From an uncultured Bacteriovoracaceae bacterium (GTDB taxonomy: Bacteria; Bdellovibrionota; Bacteriovoracia; Bacteriovoracales; Bacteriovoracaceae): 32,054 bases of DNA. Below the pieces are notes generated by a model. That model was not told the DNA's origin, made no database searches, and saw only the letters and a program-made list of their open reading frames with translations. The stretch spans positions 143,550-175,603 of the forward strand of contig CALHBF010000019.1 of NCBI GenBank assembly GCA_937931205.1, given 5' to 3'. Of this stretch, positions 23,651 through 31,916 are shown piece after piece (the first letter of the stretch is position 1; each line of letters starts with the position of its first letter). A program made the position numbers and the translations under genes.

Positions 23651-24633
23651 TGAGTGAGAGATTCGTTGACGGTGATATTCAGAACACTGAAAAAGAACAG
23701 GAAGCACAACTTCGTCCGCAAAATTTTGAAGAATATATCGGTCAGGAACGTGTTGTAGAGAATATTGAACTGATGGTTCAGTCAGCTCTGGTACGTAAGG
23801 CCGCTATGGATCACGTACTTCTCTCAGGCCCTCCAGGACTTGGGAAAACCTCATTAGCAATGTTAATTGCCAAATCCTTAGGTACAGAACTTCATCTTGT
23901 ATCAGGTCCCGCTATTGAGAAAAAAGGCGACCTCGCAGCCGTTCTTACCAATTTAAAACCTCGCGATGTACTCTTCATTGATGAGATTCATCGTATGCAT
24001 ATTGCTGTCGAAGAGATTCTTTATTCGGCGATGGAAGATTACCGTTTAGATATTTTGATCGGACAAGGTGCAAGTGCTCGCACCATGCAAATTGATCTTG
24101 CTCCTTTTACTTTGATAGGTGCAACGACTCGCTCTGGCTTACTTTCCAATCCACTGCGTGATCGTTTTATGGCCCACTTAAACTTTGATTATTATCCTCC
24201 TGAAACACTGGCCCGTATCATTAGTAACAATGCTGGTAAAATGGGAATCAGTTTCGAGGGTGGTGCTAAGGATGAAGTGGCCCGCCGCTCGCGCGGTACT
24301 CCTCGAATCGCTAATAGAATTCTTCGTCGAGTAAGGGATTTCGCTCTAATTAAGAGAAAAAAAGTAGTAGGGGATGCTGAAGTTCAAGGTGCTCTGAACT
24401 TAATGGATATTGATGAGCTGGGCCTAGATACCATGGATAGGAAAATTCTTTCCGTCATTAAGGACTATTATCAAGGTGGCCCGGTAGGAATTGATGCTCT
24501 TTCGGCCACTTTAGGTGAGGACAAGCAGACTATCGAAGAGGTTTATGAGCCCTTTTTATTGAAGCAAGGCCTGTTATTACGGACACCTAGAGGTAGAGTA
24601 CTGAGTGAAAAAGCCGTTAAGCATATCAGTTAG
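23650..24633 (+). CDS. ruvB: Holliday junction branch migration helicase RuvB
   Basis: The 327-aa AAA+ motor has Walker A GPPGLGKT (60-67), Walker B LFIDEIH (108-114), sensor/arginine-finger region GATTRSGLLSNPLRDRF, and a C-terminal winged-helix domain ending RTPRGRVLS. It drives branch migration with RuvA. It starts with GTG and follows ruvA without a gap. The ruvC-ruvA-ruvB order on one strand is a common arrangement. Confidence 0.97.
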   Translation: MSERFVDGDIQNTEKEQEAQLRPQNFEEYIGQERVVENIELMVQSALVRKAAMDHVLLSGPPGLGKTSLAMLIAKSLGTELHLVSGPAIEKKGDLAAVLTNLKPRDVLFIDEIHRMHIAVEEILYSAMEDYRLDILIGQGASARTMQIDLAPFTLIGATTRSGLLSNPLRDRFMAHLNFDYYPPETLARIISNNAGKMGISFEGGAKDEVARRSRGTPRIANRILRRVRDFALIKRKKVVGDAEVQGALNLMDIDELGLDTMDRKILSVIKDYYQGGPVGIDALSATLGEDKQTIEEVYEPFLLKQGLLLRTPRGRVLSEKAVKHIS

Positions 24634-24634
24634 T

Positions 24635-24655
24635 TTGACCGGCAGGGTCAATTTT
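24635..24655 (+). terminator. Weak terminator after ruvB
   Basis: A 6-bp stem (TTGACC/GGTCAA, 5-nt loop) is followed by TTTT. It begins directly after the ruvB stop. The stem is short, so some read-through into lpxC is likely. Confidence 0.45.
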
Positions 24656-24739
24656 ATACATATGGCCAAAATTCTCCGTACAAAGTGACAAAAATGGTTT
24701 ATACTAATGCCAGTTGTATGAAGTTTTAAAAGGTTAGAG

Positions 24740-25657
24740 ATGATTTATCAACGCACGCTTGCAAAGGATGTTCAAGTTACTGGTATCGGGCTCCACTCGG
24801 GCCGGAAAGTAACGATGAAGCTTCATCCCGCTGATGCCGACACTGGTATCGTTTTTGTGCGCACAGATATCAAAGGTGCTAAACCTAATAGAGCAACTGC
24901 TGCTTCAGTTGGTACAACTGAAAATGCCACAACCCTTGGTGAAGGCTATGAGGCCATTCACACGGTAGAGCACCTTCTAGGAACTCTCTACGGAATGGGA
25001 ATCAATAACTGCTTTATCGAAATCGATGGCCCTGAAGTTCCTATTATGGATGGTTCAGGCGCTTCGTTTGTTTTCCTTCTTAAAGAAGCAGGAATCAAGA
25101 ACAATAATAAATCAAAAGAGTTTCTCGTTATTCTAGATACTGTTCGTGTTGAGAAAGATGGAAAGTGGGCGACATTTGAGCCTCACCACAATCTTAAAAT
25201 CGATTCAACGATCGTTTTTGCTCATCCACAAATTAAAACTCAAGCTTTTGAATTTGAATTCTCATGTGAGAATTTCATTCACGATATCGCTCGTGCCAGA
25301 ACTTTCGGTTTTGCCCGCGATGTAGATATGCTTAAGCGCAAAGGCCTTATTAAGGGTGGATCTCTTGATAATGCTATCGTTCTTGATGATTACAAAGTGA
25401 TGAACCCTGAAGGACTTCGTTTCCAAGATGAGTTCGTTCGTCACAAGATTCTTGATACTATCGGCGACGTGGCCCTTCTGGGTTATGAAATTGCCGGGAA
25501 GATCACGACTTATAAATCTGGCCACAATATCCATAACCTTCTTTGTCGAAAGCTATTAGAGACTCCGAGTGCGTATGAAATCGTTTCGGCTTCAAATCTT
25601 AAGGCTGAGGCAAGAGAAGCATTGCAACTCCCTCAATTTATAAACGTTTCTTATTAA
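24740..25657 (+). CDS. lpxC: UDP-3-O-acyl-N-acetylglucosamine deacetylase LpxC
   Basis: The 305-aa zinc enzyme performs the committed step of lipid A synthesis, so the cell makes lipopolysaccharide. Zinc ligands are His78 (HTVEHLLGTL), His235 and Asp239 (HKILDTIGD). His262 (KSGHNIHN) matches the catalytic histidine. The DGPEVPIMDGS block and GSLDNAIVLDDYKVMNPEGLRFQDEFVRH are typical. It is not fused to FabZ. An AAAGGTTAGAG region lies upstream of the ATG. A possible -10 box (TATACT) lies about 35 nt before it, but no convincing -35 was found. Confidence 0.97.
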   Translation: MIYQRTLAKDVQVTGIGLHSGRKVTMKLHPADADTGIVFVRTDIKGAKPNRATAASVGTTENATTLGEGYEAIHTVEHLLGTLYGMGINNCFIEIDGPEVPIMDGSGASFVFLLKEAGIKNNNKSKEFLVILDTVRVEKDGKWATFEPHHNLKIDSTIVFAHPQIKTQAFEFEFSCENFIHDIARARTFGFARDVDMLKRKGLIKGGSLDNAIVLDDYKVMNPEGLRFQDEFVRHKILDTIGDVALLGYEIAGKITTYKSGHNIHNLLCRKLLETPSAYEIVSASNLKAEAREALQLPQFINVSY

Positions 25658-25706
25658 GTTAAGATTGTATTAAAAATGTCAGGTATTTTTGCCGATATAT
25701 TTCGGT

Positions 25707-27128
25707 ATGAGATACCTAATCTTCCTGCTCCTATTTTCCTGTAATTTCAAAGAAACCTTCACGCTCGATAATAAGAAAGTCGCGAATGGAAACGTATGGA
25801 CTTACGGGGGCTATGTTGAAGGAGATCAGGTCGGTAATTACGTTCTAAAAAAATCAGGCCTTGTTTATTATGAGTGGGATCTCACTAATAAGCAGCTGCT
25901 GAATGCCAGGCATACCGTCTTTTGGGATCCAGCTTCATTAGCAGTCGAAGATAAAGATCCAGGCTCAAATCCTGGCAGTCTGTTTGTTACTTTCCCACAG
26001 TGTGCTTTTAAAAAAGATACTTCCTATATCTATACCACCTATCGAACGACGGACAATCAACTGACCATGTATGCGATGAATATAAATACGCAAGCAGTGC
26101 AGTTGATCGGAAAGTTTTATCGAAATACTTTTGAGATTCCCATTAATCTGGGAGTGATTGGTAACAAATATTATTTCATAGTAGAGGCGTTAGGAGGAGG
26201 AAGGGAGATTTGGGTTTCGGGAGGAAGTACTGCCACCACGCAGAAGCTTTTTGATTTTGCAGCTCCCGTGGGAGCAACCGTCGGCCTACTTTCCAATTAT
26301 CTAGCGACTCCCGCAGGGATTTATTTTTTCTATAGTGGACGTCTTTATTATTTAGCTGCTGATCAGACCTTGAGCGACTTAGGAGCTGAGAGTACTGGTA
26401 GAATGCTGGCGATGGGAGAGAAGCTAGTTCTCTTCAAAGCTGCTGAAATTGCCGTTTACGATAAGCTGGTTAAAACAACTTTTGCAAACCCAACAGCAAC
26501 AGCTAACCCCGACGCTATCGCGAATATAAAAAGTAACCGGATTATTTTTGGAACTAATGCCACCAGACTTCATGCGATTACCAATGCTGGGCTGGTGACT
26601 TCACCTTCATTGGATACGGGAGTTTTATCGCTGGTGAGTGGTTATTACGGGGAAGTCGATAGAGATTATTTCATGAAAGCAGACAGGCTCTATACCGTAG
26701 ATGCTAATCTCAATGTCTCGATGGTCAGTTATCCCGAGCCTCTTGATTATATGGATCAGGTCAAAGGGGTGCTCTATTTTCAAAGTAAGAGTGACTTTAG
26801 TTTTAGTAAATTTACAGCGGGGACTTTTACCGCTTTAGGATTTGGCCATACGGAAAAATTAAGTGTCATTAAACGAGAAGCCACTCTCAATGAGTTCAGT
26901 GATCCTCACATCATTATGGCCATGAAGATAGATACCAGTGATCCTGATGAATATGTTTTTAGCTATTACGAACTTCATACCGGAAAGAACGAATTAAACC
27001 TGATTGAATCCTATGCCGAATCAACTCTTACCGGAAATTGGCTGATGTCTTATCTCAGGGAGAGTGTAAGGTTGTTAGGAAAACTATATCCTTCAGCTGA
27101 TTATGTGTGCTCTTTGAGCTCTTATTAA
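25707..27128 (+). CDS. Putative lipoprotein, 473 aa, function unknown
   Basis: The start is ATG at 25707, giving a compact lipoprotein signal (MRYLIFLLLFSC, Cys12). A TTG at 25689 would only prepend six polar residues and lacks a better ribosome-binding site. The mature part is beta-rich with many short strands and aromatic residues, suggestive of a beta-propeller or repeated beta-sheet fold. A REIWVSGGSTATT segment (codons around 26205-26245) resembles the ELWxSDGTxxGT motif of secreted repeat proteins. No enzyme motif was seen. The adjacent 27341-28648 gene looks like a distant relative. Function is unknown. Confidence 0.78.
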   Translation: MRYLIFLLLFSCNFKETFTLDNKKVANGNVWTYGGYVEGDQVGNYVLKKSGLVYYEWDLTNKQLLNARHTVFWDPASLAVEDKDPGSNPGSLFVTFPQCAFKKDTSYIYTTYRTTDNQLTMYAMNINTQAVQLIGKFYRNTFEIPINLGVIGNKYYFIVEALGGGREIWVSGGSTATTQKLFDFAAPVGATVGLLSNYLATPAGIYFFYSGRLYYLAADQTLSDLGAESTGRMLAMGEKLVLFKAAEIAVYDKLVKTTFANPTATANPDAIANIKSNRIIFGTNATRLHAITNAGLVTSPSLDTGVLSLVSGYYGEVDRDYFMKADRLYTVDANLNVSMVSYPEPLDYMDQVKGVLYFQSKSDFSFSKFTAGTFTALGFGHTEKLSVIKREATLNEFSDPHIIMAMKIDTSDPDEYVFSYYELHTGKNELNLIESYAESTLTGNWLMSYLRESVRLLGKLYPSADYVCSLSSY

Positions 27129-27181
27129 AAGCAGTCTCATACCAATGAAAATCAATAATTTTTCTTAATTCTTAAGCATAT

Positions 27182-27209
27182 TTGCTCACCTTTATCACCT
27201 TTCTATAAA
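27182..27209 (+). promoter_or_regulatory. Putative promoter of the second lipoprotein gene
   Basis: TTGCTC (27182-27187) and TATAAA (27204-27209) are 16 nt apart, predicting an untranslated leader of about 125 nt. The leader contains a short CTGAG/CTCAG hairpin but no riboswitch I recognise. The 212-nt intergenic region holds no further gene. Confidence 0.4.
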
Positions 27210-27340
27210 ATCGTGAAAGTGGTTTCAGTAAGATAGCTCTTGGTTCGCAATAATGAGTGACAGCTCCGAGATTCTGAGTGGGGTTGCTCAGTTTAGTAAA
27301 TTAGGAATCCTCCCGATAGAAAGAATATCAGAGGTACATT

Positions 27341-28648
27341 ATGAAGTTTATCTTCACTCTTCTTTTATTACTTACGCTGGTGTCTTGTAATGAAGGCATT
27401 TCTTTTCCTAAAGATACTCAATCTGGATCTACTCAGAAGATAGCGACAGATACAACCCTAAAGTTGGTTGCTTTCGATCAAAACATTCTTGTTCATGGTG
27501 ATGGAACGAATGTCAGTTTTATTCAATCTGATTTTGAGACTATGTCTGAATACCTCTTGATTAAAAGTGAAGATGAGCTGAGAACTTTACCCTTAGTAGC
27601 TTCACGAAATTTTGATGATGATGTCGTCAGAATTTATCATGTGGAAACAGGGAAATCGGTTCTTGTTGCAGAAGATGTTTGGGATGCAGAAGATTTTGCT
27701 GAGTTTGGAAATTTTCTCTTTTTTGTCGTCGAAAGAGTTCATCCTGTTACCTTTGCCCGCAATTACGTGCTTTATAAATCAGACGGAACACTTGCAGGGA
27801 CGACTTCGCTGATATTGCCAGGTAGACCAGCAGTGGCGCCATTTATACAAGGGAGAATGGCCTACTATCCAGTGGGGGGAGCGACATTTGATTTACATCG
27901 GGTCAATTTAGAAAACATGACTTTCTCGGTGATTAAAACAAATCAGGCGAGTGTCAGCTTTCACTCAATTTATGATGCCAAAAGTGAGAGAAAGGCTCTT
28001 GCCGTAGGGACAAGCATCATTGATCTGGCGACAGGATTTGATTACACCATTGCAGATAGTATCATGGAGATCAGAGATGCTCGTTTTGAGAATAATGCTT
28101 GGAAGATGGTTGTTGTTAGTTCTACAGAGAGAGAAATGCTCATTACTACCGCCGGACAAAATATTAATGAGGAAGAAATGACAGGCCCTGCTGATTATAT
28201 GTTCTTCTCTCATTTTATCCGTGGGGGATTTTGCTACTTTGATACCCTCGAAAATCTTTATTGCAATGATGACAGTACTCAAGAAAATTTCCGAGTGCAT
28301 GGTTATGATGTGGAGATCTTTGAAATTTTAGGAACGCAATATATTTGTTCAAGCGTCGAGTGTCATATCCGCGTGGCCGGCTTATCAAGTCACTTTGTCG
28401 TTCCGTGGCGTATTGCTTCTTCCAAATTGCCCATGGCGCATCTGACTTCGCGAGGTGGCAGAGGTTATATTATTAATGACTTTGATGGTACAGACTATGA
28501 AAGCACTTATGACGTTTTTGAGTTCACGAAGAGTGCCAATCACACCTTTCTTGAGTCAGGCAGTGCCGTGAAGACAATAAATAAGTACTTCAAAACCAAA
28601 AATGGCAGACGTTTATATTTAATCCGTCAGCTGGGCATTGCCGTCTAA
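27341..28648 (+). CDS. Putative lipoprotein, 435 aa, function unknown
   Basis: The protein has a clear lipoprotein signal peptide ending LTLVSC (Cys16) and AGAGG 6-7 nt before the ATG. The mature chain is beta-rich. Near residues 145-160 it contains NYVLYKSDGTLAGTTSL, a recognisable copy of the ELWxSDGTxxGT motif found in beta-propeller-like surface proteins. Several cysteines occur late in the chain (YFDTLENLYCNDD; YICSSVECH). It follows a gene of similar size, signal type and predicted fold, so the two may have arisen by an old duplication. Location is probably the outer or inner membrane facing the periplasm. No function can be named. Confidence 0.8.
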   Translation: MKFIFTLLLLLTLVSCNEGISFPKDTQSGSTQKIATDTTLKLVAFDQNILVHGDGTNVSFIQSDFETMSEYLLIKSEDELRTLPLVASRNFDDDVVRIYHVETGKSVLVAEDVWDAEDFAEFGNFLFFVVERVHPVTFARNYVLYKSDGTLAGTTSLILPGRPAVAPFIQGRMAYYPVGGATFDLHRVNLENMTFSVIKTNQASVSFHSIYDAKSERKALAVGTSIIDLATGFDYTIADSIMEIRDARFENNAWKMVVVSSTEREMLITTAGQNINEEEMTGPADYMFFSHFIRGGFCYFDTLENLYCNDDSTQENFRVHGYDVEIFEILGTQYICSSVECHIRVAGLSSHFVVPWRIASSKLPMAHLTSRGGRGYIINDFDGTDYESTYDVFEFTKSANHTFLESGSAVKTINKYFKTKNGRRLYLIRQLGIAV

Positions 28649-28682
28649 GGAACTTTTTGAAATCACTCGCATAAATTTGGAT

Positions 28683-28724
28683 CTCATGTTAAAAAAAGTA
28701 CTAAACAGTCTTTTTTAACATGAG
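28683..28724 (+). promoter_or_regulatory. 14-bp perfect inverted repeat at the proS ribosome-binding site
   Basis: The arms CTCATGTTAAAAAA (28683-28696) and TTTTTTAACATGAG (28711-28724) are separated by 14 nt. In RNA the 3' arm would run into the GAGGA ribosome-binding site (28722-28726) and hide the upstream ATG at 28720. It may be a translational switch, an operator, or a terminator-like structure after the lipoprotein gene. Confidence 0.7.
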
Positions 28725-28731
28725 GATATTC

Positions 28732-30459
28732 ATGAGACTCTCGCGCGGTTATTGGCAAACACTTAAAGAAACTCCATCAGATGCAGAAGTTATTTCACAA
28801 AAACTTATGCTTCGTTCTGGCCTGATCTATAAAACGGCAGCAGGACTTTATACCTACCTACCCATGGCCTTCAGAACGCTTAAAAAAGTTGAAAAGATTG
28901 TTCGTGAGGAACTAGATAGAATTGGCTGCTTTGAAGTACAAATGCCGCTGATGACTCCCGCTGAACTTTGGAAAGAAAGTGGACGTTGGGATACTATGGG
29001 CCCACAGATGCTCAAAGTTCAAGACAGAGCAGAAAGAGAACTTTGTTTCTCACCAACAAACGAAGAGACAATTACTGACGTTTTTAGAAAAACGATTTCA
29101 AGCTATAAACAGCTGCCTGTTTGTTTGTATCAAATTAATACCAAATTCCGTGATGAAATCCGTCCACGTTTTGGTCTTATGCGTGCTCGTGAATTCTCGA
29201 TGAAAGATGGTTACTCACTTCACCTTGATAAAGAGTCTCTTGATAAATTTTATGATGAAATTTATGGGGCTTATTCAAATATCTTCAGACGTCTAGGTCT
29301 AGAGTTTATTGCTGTTGAGGCCGATGGTGGTGCTATGGCAAGTGGCGGAGCTAAAACGCATGAGTTCCAAGTTGTTGCCGGTAACGGAGAGGATGATGTG
29401 GTTCACGTTCCTCAAACTGGTTTTGCGGCCAACATTGAAAAAGCAATGACTGAAAGAAGGGGATTAACAACTCTTCCTGCTAGTGAACTAACAAAGTTTG
29501 CAACTCCTAATCAAAAAACATGTGAGGAAGTTTGCTCTGCTCACGGTTTTGATATCACTCATTCACTTAAGTCAATCATCATGGTCGCTACCATTAAAGG
29601 TAAGGACCAATTCTTTATGGTGATGATCCTTGGCGATGATTCATTAAACGAAGTGAAGTTTAAAAATAAAGTGGCGGCTGATGATATTCGTCCTGCTCAC
29701 CAAGCTGAACTTGAAACTCTTGGTCTAGTCAAAGGATCAATGGGGCCGACAGTTGAAACGGACAAACTAAAAATCATCTTTGATGAAACAGTTGATATGA
29801 ACTCATCTTATGTCGTTGGTGCCAATGAAGATGGTTTCCACTTCAAAGGATTTGTACCAAGTCGTGATACGAAAGCGAAACATTTCAGAGCAGATATGCG
29901 TCTGGCAAAAGATGGTGATTTTATTGGTGAGCACGCCATTACTATGAAAAAAGGAATTGAAGTCGGACATATTTTCCAACTTGGTGACAAGTATACTAAG
30001 GCGATGAAGGTGACTGTCCTTAACGACAAAGGCCAAGCAGTAACTCCAATTATGGGATGTTACGGAATTGGTGTCAGCCGAGTAATTGCTTCTTCAATTG
30101 AACAAAATCATGATGAGAATGGAATTATCTGGCCTGCTTCTATTGCGCCATATGATGTTTATCTTGGTTACATTGGAAAAGCGCCTGAGTTCAAAGACAT
30201 TGCGGAGAGTATTTTCTCTGAACTTAACTCTCAGTTTGAAGTGCTTTTTGATGACAGAGGAATGGGGCCTGGAGCAATGTTTAAAGACGCTGATCTTTTA
30301 GGTTTACCGATCCGAGTGACTCTTGGTGAGCGTGATTTTAATGCCACTGGCGAGATTGAAGTAAAAATTAGAAAAACGGGCGAGACTCTTAAAGTAAAAA
30401 AAGAAGAACTAGCAGCAACAATTAAAACTAAACTGAGTGAGCTTGGAAAATGGGCGTAG
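28732..30459 (+). CDS. proS: Prolyl-tRNA synthetase ProS
   Basis: The 575-aa class II synthetase is of the bacterial type, with an editing insertion between motifs 2 and 3. Seen are MRLSRGYWQTLKETPSDAEVISQKLMLRSGLIYKTAAGLYTYLP, motif-2 region TKFRDEIRPRFGLMRAREFSMKDGYSLH, editing-domain stretch (about 225-380), and motif-3-like PIMGCYGIGVSRVIASSIEQNHDENGIIWP with a C-terminal anticodon-binding domain. It charges tRNA-Pro. I chose ATG 28732 because GAGGA lies 5 nt upstream and the protein then starts as its relatives do; ATG 28720 would add four residues. It overlaps the next gene by 10 nt. Confidence 0.96.
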   Translation: MRLSRGYWQTLKETPSDAEVISQKLMLRSGLIYKTAAGLYTYLPMAFRTLKKVEKIVREELDRIGCFEVQMPLMTPAELWKESGRWDTMGPQMLKVQDRAERELCFSPTNEETITDVFRKTISSYKQLPVCLYQINTKFRDEIRPRFGLMRAREFSMKDGYSLHLDKESLDKFYDEIYGAYSNIFRRLGLEFIAVEADGGAMASGGAKTHEFQVVAGNGEDDVVHVPQTGFAANIEKAMTERRGLTTLPASELTKFATPNQKTCEEVCSAHGFDITHSLKSIIMVATIKGKDQFFMVMILGDDSLNEVKFKNKVAADDIRPAHQAELETLGLVKGSMGPTVETDKLKIIFDETVDMNSSYVVGANEDGFHFKGFVPSRDTKAKHFRADMRLAKDGDFIGEHAITMKKGIEVGHIFQLGDKYTKAMKVTVLNDKGQAVTPIMGCYGIGVSRVIASSIEQNHDENGIIWPASIAPYDVYLGYIGKAPEFKDIAESIFSELNSQFEVLFDDRGMGPGAMFKDADLLGLPIRVTLGERDFNATGEIEVKIRKTGETLKVKKEELAATIKTKLSELGKWA

Positions 30460-31217
30460 AACAAACTTTTGATATTGTTTTTGGGATTCACTCTATTGCA
30501 GCGGCGCTAAAAAACCCACTCAGACAACATGAGAAATTAGTTGCGACTGATGAGGGATTATTAGAGCTTCAGAAGAAGCATAATATTCAAGCGAGAAAGC
30601 TTGAAATTAAGCTTGAAATCGTTTCAAGCCATCAGTTGCAAGAACTTGGTAAGAGATATTGTGCCGAGATGGATGTGGAGTTTAATCGTGTTCCTTCTGG
30701 AGTATTTTTAAAAACATCTCCGCTTGAGACTTATGAGATACAGTCGATTCTCAAAAAGCCTCAGGTTCGCATTCTTGCCCTAGATCAAATTACAGATGTT
30801 CATAATGGGGCAGCTATTTTAAGAACAGCTAGTTTTTACGGAGTGGATGCTATTATTATCCCTTCTTCTAAATCATTTGGATTTACTCCCACTTTTTATC
30901 GAATTGCCTCAGGTGCTCCTGAGTTTGTTCAACTTATTCGTGTGAGTTCTTTAAGCCGTGCCGTTGGGCAACTGAATGATGCTGGCATTACCACTATCGG
31001 CCTCTCTGAGCATTCAGAAAATTCTTTGAACTCGGAGCAATTACGAAGTGAAACCAGAATGTGTTTGCTTCTGGGGGCTGAGGAAACAGGGCTTAGTAAT
31101 GCCGTGAGTAGATTGGTACAAAAGTCACTAAGTCTGCCTTCTCAGGGCGGGATTAAGTCACTGAATGTGTCAGCGGCTTCGGCCATTGCCATGGAAAAAT
31201 GTTTTGGTATTGTGTAA
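30450..31217 (+). CDS. SpoU/TrmH-family RNA 2'-O-methyltransferase (RlmB-like)
   Basis: The 255-aa protein has an N-terminal substrate-binding region (VFGIHSIAAALKNP...) and a SPOUT knot catalytic domain. Family motifs are DVHNGAAILRTASFYGVDAIIIP (motif 1, about 113-135), LLLGAEETGLS (motif 2, about 208-218) and LPSQGGIKSLNVSAASAIAMEK (motif 3, about 231-252). It would methylate the 2'-O of a ribose in tRNA or 23S rRNA using S-adenosylmethionine. RlmB (G2251) is the closest guess, but the target cannot be decided from sequence. It overlaps proS by 10 nt, indicating co-translation. Confidence 0.88.
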   Translation: MGVEQTFDIVFGIHSIAAALKNPLRQHEKLVATDEGLLELQKKHNIQARKLEIKLEIVSSHQLQELGKRYCAEMDVEFNRVPSGVFLKTSPLETYEIQSILKKPQVRILALDQITDVHNGAAILRTASFYGVDAIIIPSSKSFGFTPTFYRIASGAPEFVQLIRVSSLSRAVGQLNDAGITTIGLSEHSENSLNSEQLRSETRMCLLLGAEETGLSNAVSRLVQKSLSLPSQGGIKSLNVSAASAIAMEKCFGIV

Positions 31218-31224
31218 AAAATAC

Positions 31225-31253
31225 TTGCGTAAATGATCAAGTCCGTTTATAAA
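31225..31253 (+). promoter_or_regulatory. Promoter of the tRNA-tuf cluster
   Basis: TTGCGT (31225-31230) and TATAAA (31248-31253) have the ideal 17-nt spacing, 35 nt ahead of the first tRNA. It is well placed to drive the four tRNAs. Confidence 0.65.
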
Positions 31254-31288
31254 ATTGAACACTCATCTACTTTAAGTTGATGATTTGG

Positions 31289-31364
31289 GCTGCTCTAGCT
31301 CAGTTGGTAGAGCAACGGTTTTGTAAACCGTAGGTCGCAGGTTCGATTCCTGTGAGCAGCTCCA
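31289..31364 (+). tRNA. tRNA-Thr (anticodon TGT)
   Basis: This is a complete 76-nt cloverleaf. The acceptor arm GCTGCTC pairs with GAGCAGC, the D-arm has AGTTGGTA, the anticodon loop TTTGTAA carries TGT, the T-loop is TTCGATT and the 3' CCA is encoded. It is the first gene of the Thr-Tyr-Gly-Thr-tuf cluster, equivalent in position and anticodon to E. coli thrU. Confidence 0.97.
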
Positions 31365-31373
31365 TTAAGAAAT

Positions 31374-31459
<86 letters not shown>

Positions 31460-31481
31460 TCTTTTACATTTATTCAGTTAT

Positions 31482-31557
31482 GCGGGTGTAGCTCAGTTGG
31501 TAGAGCACCAGCCTTCCAAGCTGGGGGTCGAGAGTTCGAACCTCTTCGCCCGCTCCA
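31482..31557 (+). tRNA. tRNA-Gly (anticodon TCC)
   Basis: This 76-nt cloverleaf has GCGGGTG paired with CGCCCGC (one G-U), anticodon loop CTTCCAA (TCC), T-loop TTCGAAC and encoded CCA. It corresponds to E. coli glyT and is followed directly by the terminator at 31566-31592. Confidence 0.97.
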
Positions 31558-31565
31558 AAATAAGA

Positions 31566-31592
31566 AATCAGTCGTAAGGCTGATTTTTTTTT
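31566..31592 (+). terminator. Intrinsic terminator after tRNA-Gly
   Basis: The 8-bp stem AATCAGTC/GGCTGATT (one G-U) has a GTAA tetraloop and is followed by eight T's. It divides the tRNA cluster before tRNA-Thr(GGT) and tuf. Confidence 0.85.
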
Positions 31593-31657
31593 GCCAAAAA
31601 TCTAAAAATCACTATTCACTTATCCCTTTTAAAACTTTTTCCGGCCAAAGAAAGCTA

Positions 31658-31686
31658 TTGCCAATTTTGGGGCAACTATCTAGAAT
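31658..31686 (+). promoter_or_regulatory. Internal promoter for tRNA-Thr(GGT)-tuf
   Basis: TTGCCA (31658-31663) and TAGAAT (31681-31686) with 17 nt between give near-consensus boxes and ideal spacing. It lies after the terminator at 31566-31592, so it would restart transcription for the last tRNA and tuf. Confidence 0.65.
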
Positions 31687-31722
31687 GACAAAAGTTTTTT
31701 ATTGAGTAGTCACTTCGGTTAG

Positions 31723-31797
31723 GCTCGCGTGGCTCAGTGGTAGAGTACTTCCTTGGTAAGGAAGGGGTCACGAGTTCAATTCTCGTCGCGAGCTCCA
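31723..31797 (+). tRNA. tRNA-Thr (anticodon GGT)
   Basis: This 75-nt cloverleaf has GCTCGCG paired with CGCGAGC, anticodon loop TTGGTAA (GGT), T-loop TTCAATT and encoded CCA. It reads ACC/ACU and matches E. coli thrT in position before tuf. Confidence 0.96.
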
Positions 31798-31831
31798 TCT
31801 TATTTGGCAATGGATAAGTAATATTTTTCTA

Positions 31832-31860
31832 TTGTCAGAAATTGATGTCTGGAGCATACT
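31832..31860 (+). promoter_or_regulatory. Possible tuf-proximal promoter
   Basis: TTGTCA and CATACT are 17 nt apart, within the 119-nt spacer between tRNA-Thr and tuf. The -10 box is a 4/6 match, so this is weaker than the promoter at 31658-31686. Confidence 0.35.
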
Positions 31861-31916
31861 CAACGAGCAAAATTAAACAATAGTAGGGTATAAGACCTTT
31901 TTAAGGAGACGTAGTC

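Noticed and set aside
25689..25706. TTG at 25689 as start of the first lipoprotein
   Set aside because: It would place six residues before a compact lipoprotein signal. ATG 25707 gives a standard lipoprotein N-terminus.
28720..28731. ATG at 28720 as the proS start
   Set aside because: It lies inside the inverted repeat with no ribosome-binding site before it. ATG 28732 has GAGGA 5 nt upstream and gives the family's normal N-terminus.
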